Assembly: GCA_030613785.1 (NCBI GenBank)
Contig: JAUWLF010000033.1
Span: forward strand, 1 to 37,818
Origin: Chloroflexota bacterium
GTDB taxonomy: Bacteria > Chloroflexota > Anaerolineae > UBA7937 > B3-Chlor
Direction: 5' to 3'
DNA length: 37,818 nt
This document shows positions 7,601 through 15,756 of the stretch, in pieces. How positions within the stretch are numbered: position 1 is the stretch's first letter; every line of letters begins with the position of its first letter. The position numbers and the translations under genes were made by a program. The notes under the pieces were generated by a model. The model worked only from the letters and a program-made list of their open reading frames with translations, had not been told where the DNA came from and made no database searches.

Positions 7601-8950
7601 CTACCCCAGCCTGAGGCGCTCAGAGCTATCCACTTCCGTTCGGTACAGGGCGGCCATCAAGCCAAACATGATCCACAGGATGAACCCAGGTTTGGCCCCC
7701 AGAGTGATGGCATCCGTCAGTCCGAAGAGCTGGTGGGCGAGCATGCCTGAGAAAAGGCCGGCGGCCAGCAAACGAGAGGACCGACTCCCACTGGCCCGAT
7801 GCACCCGCCAGGCACACAGCGTGAAAGCGGCCAGCAATCCCACGTAGGCTATCAAACCGGGGATGCCCAAGTCCACCCCTACCTGGAGCAAGTTGTTGTG
7901 GGCGTGAGGGACTCTGGCGCTGAGGCCTTGAGAAGCGTAGGGATACATGGCATCGCCCACGTAGGGGAAGGTGTTCAGACCGACCCCGGTGTAGGGAAAG
8001 TCCCTCATCAGGTAGACGGCGCGGCGCCAGATCTCGAACCTGCCCACCGCGATCCGCGCCGACTCGACGGGCAGCAGAGAGTCGATCGACTCCTCGACAC
8101 CGACCGACCAGACCAGGGCCGACGCCATCACCGCAAGCACGAGCAGCGCGACCAGGAACCAGCGACTTCGCGACACCCCGAAGGCGATCAGGCCCACAGC
8201 CAGCCCGATGTACGCGCTTCTGGACTGGGTCAGGATGAACACCCCAGATGTGAGAGCAAAGGCCAGCGTAGCCAGGAGCAACATGCTCGCTCGAGACAGG
8301 AATGGGCTCACCCACCTTCTGGTGCTCTCTTCCGATCGGCCTGCGCCGGGAACGAGAGTGGCTCTCGCGGAGAGCCCGGGGTTGCGAGACCAGAGCGCCA
8401 GACAGGCAGAGAGGGACACGGGCACCAGCAAGGCCAACGCGCCGCCGACTTCGTTGGGGTGAAAGCCTCCACCGCCGTAGGTGGTCACGTTGTGGATCAG
8501 CCGGGGCAGCCGCTGATAGATCGGCTGGAGCGGAAGAGTCTTGTAACTGGCCCAGTCGGTGCCAAACAACGACAGGCATGCTATCCCCACGCCAAGGGAC
8601 ACTAATACCAACGTCCAGCGCCAGATCCATCCTCGAGTCTGCGCACTGTTGACCACGCCATAGAAGTATGCCGCGCCCAAGATGATCCCCAGCAGTTTCG
8701 GCAGGCTCTCTTGCGGCAGAGCCGAGGACCAAACCGCAACCGGCAGCGTTAGCAGCAGGCAGAGAATGGGGACATCCATCGGCGTGCGGACCGTGGGGCG
8801 GCCTCTGGCCCTCCAGCGGAGCAGCCAAGGCGCAAGGAGGATCAGCAGAGCCGCCGCGCTGAGTAGAGATGGAAAGAGCAGGAAAGGCGTCGCTATGAGC
8901 AGGCACGCAACCTCCAGTTGATTCACGCGCTGGGCTGTCACTCTGGCCAC
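7601..8950 (-). CDS. O-antigen ligase/polymerase family membrane protein (Wzy_C-like)
   Basis: 449 residues, GTG start, about ten to twelve hydrophobic segments. The long extracytoplasmic loop in the second half has the family marks TQSRSAYIGLAVGL before it, and FPYTGVGLNTFPYVGD and RVPHAHNNLLQVGVDLG within and after it. The family polymerises lipid-linked repeat units or ligates glycans to an acceptor at the outer face of the membrane. A second, unrelated-looking member is at 27046-28821, so one may polymerise and the other ligate or attach sugars to protein. It follows the 69-residue membrane protein by 28 bp and likely shares its transcript. Confidence 0.88.
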   Translation of the reverse strand: MARVTAQRVNQLEVACLLIATPFLLFPSLLSAAALLILLAPWLLRWRARGRPTVRTPMDVPILCLLLTLPVAVWSSALPQESLPKLLGIILGAAYFYGVVNSAQTRGWIWRWTLVLVSLGVGIACLSLFGTDWASYKTLPLQPIYQRLPRLIHNVTTYGGGGFHPNEVGGALALLVPVSLSACLALWSRNPGLSARATLVPGAGRSEESTRRWVSPFLSRASMLLLATLAFALTSGVFILTQSRSAYIGLAVGLIAFGVSRSRWFLVALLVLAVMASALVWSVGVEESIDSLLPVESARIAVGRFEIWRRAVYLMRDFPYTGVGLNTFPYVGDAMYPYASQGLSARVPHAHNNLLQVGVDLGIPGLIAYVGLLAAFTLCAWRVHRASGSRSSRLLAAGLFSGMLAHQLFGLTDAITLGAKPGFILWIMFGLMAALYRTEVDSSERLRLG

Positions 8951-8978
8951 TCATCGGGATAGTGGCATTCACCGGGCT

Positions 8979-9188
8979 TCACTCCTGGCCGCCTGATCCG
9001 GACCGCTCCTCAGCGCCATATTGCTGCGGTGGAGAATAGCCACACACGCTGCTCACCCCCATCGCCATCCCGCCCAGCAGGGCGAGCAACAAGGCTAGCT
9101 GGGGGCTTGCCTGGACGAGGGCGATAGCAAGCACAGACACGAGGATCCACACCAGAGAGGTTTGAACGGCGCTAGACAAAGATCTCAT
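8979..9188 (-). CDS. Small hypothetical membrane protein
   Basis: 69 residues. Two hydrophobic helices (VWILVSVLAIALVQA and LALLLALLGGMAMGVSSV) are followed by a polar tail SPPQQYGAEERSGSGGQE. It sits in a tight row between the HlyD-like lipoprotein gene (39 bp upstream) and the ligase gene (28 bp downstream), which argues that it is a real operon member. No Shine-Dalgarno is obvious. It resembles two-helix partner proteins seen beside some polymerases and transporters, but no family is recognised. Confidence 0.6.
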   Translation of the reverse strand: MRSLSSAVQTSLVWILVSVLAIALVQASPQLALLLALLGGMAMGVSSVCGYSPPQQYGAEERSGSGGQE

Positions 9189-9227
9189 ACCGTGGCGCGA
9201 TGGGGAGACGCGCGACCGCCGCCCACT

Positions 9228-10484
9228 CTAAGGAAGCACCACTTCCTGTCCTTCCTGCAATCCAGCCAGGATCTCGGTGTGGGTACCGTCAGATATCCCC
9301 ATCCACACCTCAGTCTTGGCGCGACCACCATCCCTGACCACTTCCACAAATGTGCGCTCATCCTCACTGTAGATCGCTGCTGTGGGCACCAACAGCACAT
9401 CCACCCTGGATCTCGCTTGTATGAGCACGTCAGCGCCCATGCGTATCGTGGCCGGGATCTCCTCGGGCTCAGTGAATTCGATGTCCACCAGATACACGTT
9501 CTTGCCCTGCCATACCGTGGCGTCGGTGGCTACATCGGCCACCTCCCCAGCATAGGTCTGCCCGGGACGCACATCCAACAGCACGGTGGCAGACTGACCC
9601 ATCGAGACTTGTTGGATGTCATCCTCGGATACCCAGGCCTCCACCCTCAGGATGCTGGGGTCTGCGAGGGCACCGATGGGCTCGTAGGGCTCGATTTTCT
9701 CCCCCAGGCGCTTGTCCCAGGAGAAGATGATACCGGAGAAAGGGGCGTAGAGCTGGGCCTGGGCGGCGCGTTCCTGGACCCTGGTGAGCAACTCCCTGGC
9801 GTGCGCGAGATCCTGTCTCCGCAAGGAGACGACCGCTGCATTGTACTGAACCTCGGCCTCTCGCGCCTCGCAAGCTGCTACCGCTTTGTCGTAGTCCAGG
9901 GAAGCGAACTCCAACGCCCAGCGCTGTGACCTGGTGAAATCGCTTTCGTCTTCGGGCGGTTTGTTTGGCTGCTCGAGGTAGGAGGCGAGTTGATACTCGA
10001 ATTGCGCTTTGCTGAGGCGAGCTGCTGCCTTCTCGATATCGTGCTGGCACAGCGCCGCTCCAGCGTCGGCGATGGCCGCTTCCTCCTCTGCTATCCGCAA
10101 GTTGAGCTGACCTCTGGCCACGCCGTACTCGGCATCGGCTATCTGTTGCTCAGCAGTCCGTCCTTCATAGTCCCTGATATCTATCTCAGCCAGGATATCT
10201 CCTGCGGATACCTGATCGCCGGGAGCCACGTGCACGTCGGTCAGCACACCCTCCAGCTCGAAGCTCAACAGGGCCTCGCTGACCGCCACCACCCGGCCTC
10301 GAGCTTCGACCGTCTCCGAGATGGTGCCCCTCTCCACCCGGACCACACTGCCTGGTTGTGGAGAAGGCTGTGGAGGGGGAGTGTAACCCTGTCCAGATGG
10401 GGGAGGCGCTGGCTGGGCGCAGCCAGCAATGGCGGCCACCACGACTACAGACAGCACTGTCAGTACGATCTTGGACATCTTCAT
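9228..10484 (-). CDS. HlyD/RND-type membrane-fusion (adaptor) lipoprotein
   Basis: 418 residues. A lipoprotein signal peptide ends in AIAGC, so Cys21 or so would be lipidated. The order is typical of adaptor proteins: a barrel-lipoyl half (GRVVAVSEALLSFELEGVLT and HVAPGDQVSAGDILAEID), a long coiled-coil hairpin rich in Ala, Glu and Gln (about residues 105-235), the second lipoyl half (AQLYAPFSGIIFSWDKRLGE), then a beta-barrel (VEAWVSEDDIQQVSMGQSATV) and a membrane-proximal domain. Adaptors normally work with an ABC or RND pump; none is encoded in the window. In this locus it may help export polysaccharide or proteins. The start has AAAGGCGGG upstream. Confidence 0.85.
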   Translation of the reverse strand: MKMSKIVLTVLSVVVVAAIAGCAQPAPPPSGQGYTPPPQPSPQPGSVVRVERGTISETVEARGRVVAVSEALLSFELEGVLTDVHVAPGDQVSAGDILAEIDIRDYEGRTAEQQIADAEYGVARGQLNLRIAEEEAAIADAGAALCQHDIEKAAARLSKAQFEYQLASYLEQPNKPPEDESDFTRSQRWALEFASLDYDKAVAACEAREAEVQYNAAVVSLRRQDLAHARELLTRVQERAAQAQLYAPFSGIIFSWDKRLGEKIEPYEPIGALADPSILRVEAWVSEDDIQQVSMGQSATVLLDVRPGQTYAGEVADVATDATVWQGKNVYLVDIEFTEPEEIPATIRMGADVLIQARSRVDVLLVPTAAIYSEDERTFVEVVRDGGRAKTEVWMGISDGTHTEILAGLQEGQEVVLP

Positions 10485-10566
10485 TCAGTCCCGCCTTTCT
10501 GCGAATGCGGACCATTCCCCGCCTGACACTGGCCTCGCCGATGTGCCAGGCGGCGAGAACGTCTTT

Positions 10567-12528
10567 CTAACCCAGTTTGGTCTTTCCGGGTTGCTCTCCA
10601 CGGGCGAGAGCGATCTGGCTGCGCTCCATCGTCGCACCTGGAACAGCCTGGGGCACCTCTTCCACGGGCAATTGTGGAGAGAAGACAGCGTTCGTCCGCA
10701 ACCTGTGGGCGATCTCCCTGGTCCTCTGGGCCGATGCCAACTCCACCAGTGCATCCACCTCCGCCAGTAGCTCCGCGTGCTCGATCTGGTGGACGCTGTT
10801 CAGGACACGAACGATCTTGGGATGCGCCGTGGCCTCTTTCACCTCGCCAGGGCCGAACAGTTCCTCTCGCAGCTTCTCTCCGGGGCGCAGGCCGATGTAC
10901 TTGATCTCGACATCCTCACCCACACGCAGGCCGTGGAGCCGTATCATCCTCGTGGCCAGATCCTCAATGCGTATCTCCTGCCCCATATCCAGCACGAAGA
11001 TGTCCCCGCCTCGGGTCAGAGCCGCGGCCTGGATCACCAGGCTTGCGGCCTCCTCGATGGTCATGAAGAAGCGTCTGGCGTCTGGGTGGGTGATGGTCAC
11101 CGGGCCGCCCTGCTCGATCTGCCTGTTGAACGTGGGCACCACGCTGCCCCGGCTGGCCAACACGTTCCCGAAGCGCACCGCCGTGAACAGGCTTCCGTCC
11201 TGGGGAGGAAGGGTCGTCACCAGCAGCTCGCCGATCTGCTTGCTGATCCCCATGATGCTGGAGGGATTGACCGCTTTGTCGGTGGAGATGAACACGAAGC
11301 GCTCCACACCGTTGTCCTTGGCCAGCTCGGTGAGGATTCTCGTCCCCTGGATGTTGACCCACACCGCCTCGTCGGGGTTCTCTTCCATCTTGGGAACGTG
11401 CTTGAACGCCGCGCTGTGGAAGATGACCTGAGGGTCGTACCTGCGGAGGATCTGCTCCATCTTCTCCCGCCGCAAAATGTCGGCCAGGATAGATTCAACT
11501 CCCGCCCTACCGGCCACCGGTGCCAGCTCGATCTCCAGGTCGTGCAGAGCGGTCTCGTTGTTATCCAGCATCAGCAGCCATCTGGGGCCAAAACGCAGGA
11601 TCTGCCGGCACAGCTCTGAGCCGATGGAGCCCCCAGCCCCCGTCACCAGCACGACTTTTCCGCTCAGAACCTGCCGACAACTCGCCAGGTCGGTCTCCAC
11701 CTGCTCCCTGCCCAGCAGGTCCTCTACACCGGGATCCTTCAAACGGACGGACAATGCGCCGCCGTCTATGACATCCAAAGCATCGGGGAGGATCTTGACC
11801 TGGGCTGAGGTTTCGTGGCAGATGGAGAGGATATCACGGAACTCCCGGCCGCTGATGCGGTGGATGGCCAGCACGATGACAGTCACGTCCCTCTCTGAGA
11901 CCAGCTCGGGAATTGCCGTGCGGTCGCCCAGCACCCTCAAGCCGTGGGCCTTCAGGCCCAACTTGCGGGGGTCATCGTCCACAAAACCCACCAGTTCGTA
12001 ATCGTGCCTGATGCCGTAGGTCTGCATCTTGCGGGCCAGTAGTTGTCCCGCCTCGCCTGTCCCCACGATCAGCACGCGGCGCCGGCTATGGCTCCCCACC
12101 ATGGGCTCCAGGCGGCCCACGAGCCCCGTGAGCAGGCGGGCGCGGTATCTCACGATGGTGAACAGAGCGAGGGTGAAGAAACCACCCATGATCACCACGC
12201 TCAGGGGGAGAGGCCGGCCGAAAACGCCGTACATCTCCAGGAGAGCCAGAGCTCCGGTGCTCACCAAGACGGAAAGGGCGATAGTGAGCAGTTCCTGGAC
12301 GCTGGCATACTTCCATAGGCGGGCGTAGAGACCGGCCGCGTAGTTCACCAGGCAGTAGAGGGCGATCACGAAGGGGATGACCTGCATGAAGGACCTCAGG
12401 TATTCCTGCGGTATGGCCCCCTCGAAGCGCAGGACCAGAGCGAGGAAGAATGAGGCGAAGACGCTCAGCGCGTCGAGGAGGAGCAGCGGGAACGCACGCC
12501 TTATCGCACGCGGCACATGCTTAGCCAT
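10567..12528 (-). CDS. Membrane-bound NDP-sugar 4,6-dehydratase (CapD/WbpM/PglF family)
   Basis: 653 residues from the ATG at 12528, which follows GGGGGG; a TTG two codons upstream also keeps the frame. Four N-terminal membrane helices lead to a first Rossmann-like domain (VLIVGTGEAGQ at 152-162) and the catalytic SDR domain (VVLVTGAGGSIGSE at 292-305). The active-site stretch ISTDKAVNPSSIMGISK has the Met-x3-Lys form used by this group instead of Tyr-x3-Lys. Family members turn UDP-GlcNAc into the 4-keto-6-deoxy sugar. The upstream aminotransferase gene ends inside its start region (12531), so the two are translationally coupled and should make a UDP-4-amino-4,6-dideoxy sugar together. Confidence 0.93.
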   Translation of the reverse strand: MAKHVPRAIRRAFPLLLLDALSVFASFFLALVLRFEGAIPQEYLRSFMQVIPFVIALYCLVNYAAGLYARLWKYASVQELLTIALSVLVSTGALALLEMYGVFGRPLPLSVVIMGGFFTLALFTIVRYRARLLTGLVGRLEPMVGSHSRRRVLIVGTGEAGQLLARKMQTYGIRHDYELVGFVDDDPRKLGLKAHGLRVLGDRTAIPELVSERDVTVIVLAIHRISGREFRDILSICHETSAQVKILPDALDVIDGGALSVRLKDPGVEDLLGREQVETDLASCRQVLSGKVVLVTGAGGSIGSELCRQILRFGPRWLLMLDNNETALHDLEIELAPVAGRAGVESILADILRREKMEQILRRYDPQVIFHSAAFKHVPKMEENPDEAVWVNIQGTRILTELAKDNGVERFVFISTDKAVNPSSIMGISKQIGELLVTTLPPQDGSLFTAVRFGNVLASRGSVVPTFNRQIEQGGPVTITHPDARRFFMTIEEAASLVIQAAALTRGGDIFVLDMGQEIRIEDLATRMIRLHGLRVGEDVEIKYIGLRPGEKLREELFGPGEVKEATAHPKIVRVLNSVHQIEHAELLAEVDALVELASAQRTREIAHRLRTNAVFSPQLPVEEVPQAVPGATMERSQIALARGEQPGKTKLG

Positions 12529-12530
12529 GG

Positions 12531-13715
12531 TCAACCCCCCAATTCCTGGTGCAGCGTAGTACAGACATAGTCCACTTCTGGTTCTGTCAGATTGCCCCAG
12601 AAGGGCAGGGCCAGGGTGGATCGAGCAACCTCTTCCGCCACCGGGAAGTCCCCTTCGCGATAGCCGAACATCTCACGGTACAATGGTTGAAGATGAATAG
12701 CTGGGAAGTAGGGCCGCGAGGGTATGCCCCGCTGGTCGAGGGTCTCGATCACGGCCTCCCGGTCGACGTGGGGAGCCAGGCGGATGACGTAGACGAACCA
12801 GCCCACCCGCGTGGTCAGGGGGGAGATCATGGGGATCTCCAGACCCTCCATGCCTTCCAGCCGCTGGTTGTACCAGGCGGCAACGCGCTCCCTCTTGCCC
12901 AGCAGCTCCTCGATGCGCTCCATCTGGGCCAGGCCCAGGGCAGCGCTCAGCTCGTCCAGGCGGTAGTTGTAGCCCAGCCGGACGTGATGCAGCCAGGCGC
13001 CGCTGTCATCCCGCCCCTGGTTGCGCAGACTGCGGAACAGGGAGGCCCACTCCTCGTTGTCGGTGACCAGCATCCCCCCCTCGCCGGTGGTGATCTGCTT
13101 GTTGGGGTAGAAGCCGAATACCGCCGCGTCGCCGAGGGTGCCCGCCTTGCGATGCTGGTACTCGGCGCCGATGGCCTCGCAGGCGTCTTCGATCATCGCC
13201 AGACCGTAGCGCTGGGCGACGTCCATCATGGGGTCCACGTCGGCGGGCTGTCCGAAGACGTGTACCGGCAGGATTGCCTTCAAATCGCCCACGTCCGTGG
13301 GCGAATCACGGAGCGAGGGCGGCAGCCAGTGCCTGGCCTGTTCAGGGTGCTCGATCAGGTCCGCGGCGGCCTGACAGACCAGTGCGGGGTCGATGTTCAA
13401 CGTTAGGGCGTCGACATCCACGAAAATGGGAATGGCCCGCTCGTAGAGCAAACAGTTGGCCGAGGCCACGAAGCTGAAAGGCGTGGTGATGACCAGGTCG
13501 GCCTCCTCGACCCCAGCGGCGATGACCGCCAGATGCAGTCCGGCGGTCCCGCTGGATACCCCGATGGCGTGGTCGCAACCCACGTGGGAAGCCATGGCCT
13601 CTTCGAAGCGTTGGATCATGGGCCCCATGCTCAGGTACCGCGTGGAGAGCACCTGATTGATCAGGTCTATCTCCTTCTCCGTGATGTCGGGACCCGAAAG
13701 AGGAACTTGTTTCAT
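12531..13715 (-). CDS. DegT/DnrJ/EryC1/StrS-family sugar aminotransferase
   Basis: 394 residues, ATG start. PLP-enzyme marks: SSGTAGLHLA for phosphate binding near residue 54, MIEDACEAIGAEY near 174, and GFYPNKQITTGEGG with the cofactor Lys206. An unusual insert at about 120-145 (AARHWLPPSLRDSPTD region) lengthens the protein relative to the second aminotransferase in the window (367 residues). Paired with the dehydratase directly downstream, it most likely aminates the 4-keto-6-deoxy sugar at C4, as PseC, PglE or PerA types do. The exact sugar cannot be told from sequence reading. The gene is divergent from the small + strand operon that starts at 13830. Confidence 0.92.
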   Translation of the reverse strand: MKQVPLSGPDITEKEIDLINQVLSTRYLSMGPMIQRFEEAMASHVGCDHAIGVSSGTAGLHLAVIAAGVEEADLVITTPFSFVASANCLLYERAIPIFVDVDALTLNIDPALVCQAAADLIEHPEQARHWLPPSLRDSPTDVGDLKAILPVHVFGQPADVDPMMDVAQRYGLAMIEDACEAIGAEYQHRKAGTLGDAAVFGFYPNKQITTGEGGMLVTDNEEWASLFRSLRNQGRDDSGAWLHHVRLGYNYRLDELSAALGLAQMERIEELLGKRERVAAWYNQRLEGMEGLEIPMISPLTTRVGWFVYVIRLAPHVDREAVIETLDQRGIPSRPYFPAIHLQPLYREMFGYREGDFPVAEEVARSTLALPFWGNLTEPEVDYVCTTLHQELGG

Positions 13716-13740
13716 CTACCTAGCCCTGGGCACATCCAGG

Positions 13741-13769
13741 TTGGCCCGGTACAACGACTATGCTATAAT
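13741..13769 (+). promoter_or_regulatory. Promoter of the antitoxin-like/MNT pair
   Basis: TTGGCC at 13741-13746 and a perfect TATAAT at 13764-13769 are 17 bp apart. Transcription would start near 13776, 54 nt before the ATG at 13830. The strand is opposite to the surrounding polysaccharide genes, giving the pair its own promoter. Confidence 0.7.
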
Positions 13770-13829
13770 GAGACCGCTGGAGAGACATGCCAGCGAAACG
13801 GTGAATGATGGTGGTGGAGGTGAAGTCGC

Positions 13830-14084
13830 ATGAACAACGCACCCACAACGAGCAAACGCCCCGGGAAGGAGACGGGAAGCGATGCGGTGCCCGTGCCGGT
13901 CTCCTTGCTTCATAAGATGTCGGAAGTGGCAGACGCATTTGAGGCATTTCAGGACGAGTTGGAAGACTACTTGCTTGCCCAGGATGCTGCTTTCCTGGCA
14001 CGGATGCGTCGTGCACGGACGCAGCACCTTGAAGGCGAAACCCACCCTCTCGATGAGTTGAAGCACAAAGTGTGTATCGAATAG
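13830..14084 (+). CDS. Small antitoxin-like protein upstream of an MNT nucleotidyltransferase
   Basis: 84 residues, ATG with GGAGGTGA eight bases upstream. The N-terminus is polar. The rest is helical and acidic (SEVADAFEAFQDELEDYLLA, then ARMRRARTQHLEGETHPLDE), ending LKHKVCIE. The end resembles the tails of Phd/YefM or RelB-type antitoxins, in which a short helix plus PLxELK segment wraps the toxin. No DNA-binding fold is obvious in the first 30 residues, which is odd for such antitoxins. It lies 24 bp before the nucleotidyltransferase gene on one transcript. The role as antitoxin is inference. Confidence 0.7.
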   Translation: MNNAPTTSKRPGKETGSDAVPVPVSLLHKMSEVADAFEAFQDELEDYLLAQDAAFLARMRRARTQHLEGETHPLDELKHKVCIE

Positions 14085-14108
14085 ACACCGCGGTCAGGCA
14101 GGTGCACC

Positions 14109-14489
14109 ATGAGCGTAAATCAAGATAACCCTCTCGACCGTCTGACGGACAAGGAACGGCAAGTGGTGATTGAGTTTGTGCAGAAAGTCCGCCAGCGGTT
14201 TGATGGTCAACTGGCATCTGCCTTTCTATTCGGCTCCAGAGCGCGGGGCGATGCTGAGGCCGACTCCGACATGGATGTGTTGGTCGTGATATCTGGCGCC
14301 GGGCCTGAGATACGGAGAGAGATCCGCCACCTTGCGGTTGAGGTCTGGCTGGAGCACGGTATCTATCTTTCCACTCGCGTCTGGAGCCGAGCCCACTACC
14401 GCAAACTGGAGAAGCTCCAGACTCTGCTCTATCGCAACATCCAGAGGGATGGCATCGACCTCCTCGAACTCTCCCCTCCACCGAGCTGA
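14109..14489 (+). CDS. MNT-type minimal nucleotidyltransferase domain protein
   Basis: 126 residues. The pol-beta-like nucleotidyltransferase motif is clear: FLFGSRARGDAEADSDMDVLVV, with GSRARGDA at 42-49 and the metal-binding pair Asp54/Asp56 in SDMD. The third acidic residue should lie near EVWLEHGIYLS. MNT proteins usually pair with a HEPN toxin and act as antitoxin by adenylylating it. Here no HEPN protein is next to it; the upstream partner looks like a small antitoxin instead. It could therefore be an orphan MNT, or the toxic partner as in AbiEii/MenT-like systems. AGGTG precedes the ATG. Confidence 0.88.
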   Translation: MSVNQDNPLDRLTDKERQVVIEFVQKVRQRFDGQLASAFLFGSRARGDAEADSDMDVLVVISGAGPEIRREIRHLAVEVWLEHGIYLSTRVWSRAHYRKLEKLQTLLYRNIQRDGIDLLELSPPPS

Positions 14490-14561
14490 TAGACAATCCC
14501 CCTGACCTTCCCCTGCGCCTGCCCTGAGTAGGGTGCAGCCCGTATCGAAGGATCGAAGGAC

Positions 14562-15563
14562 TCACGCCGCCTTGGGTGCCCCCAGCCACATCGCCATCGC
14601 GCAGAAGGCCACGAATGCCGCCAGGAAGATCGCAAACGCAGGGAGGGTATCCATTCTATTCACCATCAGGCCGGTCACTCCCGCGATGGTCGAGATACCG
14701 CATACGATCAGCACCGTGTTCGTGTCGCCCACGCCCCTGGCCCTGATCAAGTCGTAGACGTGCCTCCTGTCTCCTGCCAGGACTTGACCGCGGCTGAAAA
14801 CCCTCCGCACTATGGCCACGAATGTATCCGCGATGGGAACGCCCAGGATCAGAATCGGTGCAGCAAGGGAAGGGAAGTTGTAAGGCTCCGACGTCAGCAT
14901 AACTGCCACGGTGGCCAGGATGAAACCCAGGAACAGGCTTCCGTTGTCGCCCATGAAGATAGTGGCTCGTCGGAAGTTGTAGGGCAGAAAGCCCAGGGCC
15001 GCACCCAGGAGCGCCAGGGAAAGGATCACTCCCAGTGGCTCCCCTCGGTTCAGCGAAAGGATGGCCAAGAAGACGGCGGCGATCGCCGCCACGCTTGCCG
15101 CCAAGCCGTCCATGCCATCGATGAGGTTCATCGCCGAGCAGCCGCCGATGATGTAGAACAGGGTGAGCAGGACGCTGAGATAGATGAGGGGTATGAAGTC
15201 CACTCGGATCCCCAAGAGGACGACCAGCACGGCTGGGATCGCCAGTGCCGAGACCTCCACCTTCGTGGGGATGGTGCCCCTGTCGTCCAAGAAGCCCACC
15301 AGCGCGACGATCCCGGCCGCCGCCAGGACGCCCAGCAGCATCGGCGTGTGCGCTCGCGCGATCAAAGCCGCCAGGCAGATGGCGATGAGAAAGCCCGCGA
15401 AGATCGCCAGCCCACCAGTTCTTGGAGTTGGCGAGGAGTGAATGGATAACGGATTCGGCATGTCCATGGCTCCGAGTCTTGGGCCGACGCGCTTTGCGAC
15501 GGCGGTAAGGATGAATGATCCTGCCAGACCTATCAGTACCGTGACCAGATAAGGCGCGATCAT
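14562..15563 (-). CDS. WecA/MraY-like undecaprenyl-phosphate sugar-1-phosphate transferase
   Basis: 333 residues with about ten membrane helices. Family motifs: VGFLDDRGTIP (Asp-Asp after helix 3), NLIDGMDGLA (NxxDGxDGL), FMGDNGSLFLGF (third catalytic Asp region), and DRRHVYDLIRARG (the basic loop near the end). The enzyme transfers a HexNAc-1-phosphate from UDP-HexNAc to undecaprenyl phosphate, the first step of a Wzx/Wzy polysaccharide. It is the intact partner of the truncated copy at 19541-20290; over the shared part the two proteins are nearly identical except for the first helix. The downstream end is convergent with the MNT gene (73-bp gap, no clear terminator). Confidence 0.93.
   Translation of the reverse strand: MIAPYLVTVLIGLAGSFILTAVAKRVGPRLGAMDMPNPLSIHSSPTPRTGGLAIFAGFLIAICLAALIARAHTPMLLGVLAAAGIVALVGFLDDRGTIPTKVEVSALAIPAVLVVLLGIRVDFIPLIYLSVLLTLFYIIGGCSAMNLIDGMDGLAASVAAIAAVFLAILSLNRGEPLGVILSLALLGAALGFLPYNFRRATIFMGDNGSLFLGFILATVAVMLTSEPYNFPSLAAPILILGVPIADTFVAIVRRVFSRGQVLAGDRRHVYDLIRARGVGDTNTVLIVCGISTIAGVTGLMVNRMDTLPAFAIFLAAFVAFCAMAMWLGAPKAA
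14938..15500 (-). repeat. WecA-like gene repeat, copy in the intact gene
   Basis: About 560 bp highly similar at the DNA level (single-base differences every 10-30 bp) to 19650-20212, same orientation, offset 4712. It covers most of the coding region from the N-terminal motif MDMPNPLSIHS to MGDNG. Confidence 0.9.
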
Positions 15564-15756
15564 CCACTAACTGGCCGCCGAGCCTGGCGGCCTGTGCTTG
15601 CCCCGGCGGTGGAGTATGAGGATGCCAGCGACGCGCGAGAGTTGGGAACGTTCGATATCCCGACGATCGTGCCGGATGCTGGGATGTTGGGGCGCACAGC
15701 CATGGTTGGCGAAGCTAGGCCGACCCACTGACGTGCGCGCGCCGCATGCAACGCGG

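Noticed and set aside
7799..8605. Long + strand frame opposite the ligase gene (268 residues)
   Set aside because: Rich in His, Gln, Arg and Gly without domains; it is the mirror of the membrane protein on the other strand.
7626..8972. Second long - strand frame overlapping the ligase gene
   Set aside because: High Arg/Pro/Gly content and no hydrophobic helices, as expected of an out-of-phase frame in GC-rich DNA.
12549..13406. 285-residue + strand frame opposite the aminotransferase gene
   Set aside because: Antisense shadow of a clear PLP-dependent aminotransferase; no recognisable motif.
15564..15756. Possible gene relic between the sulfotransferase and WecA-like genes
   Set aside because: One + strand frame (reading VEYEDASDARELGTFDIPTI) looks faintly protein-like, but it has no start, no context and no recognised family.
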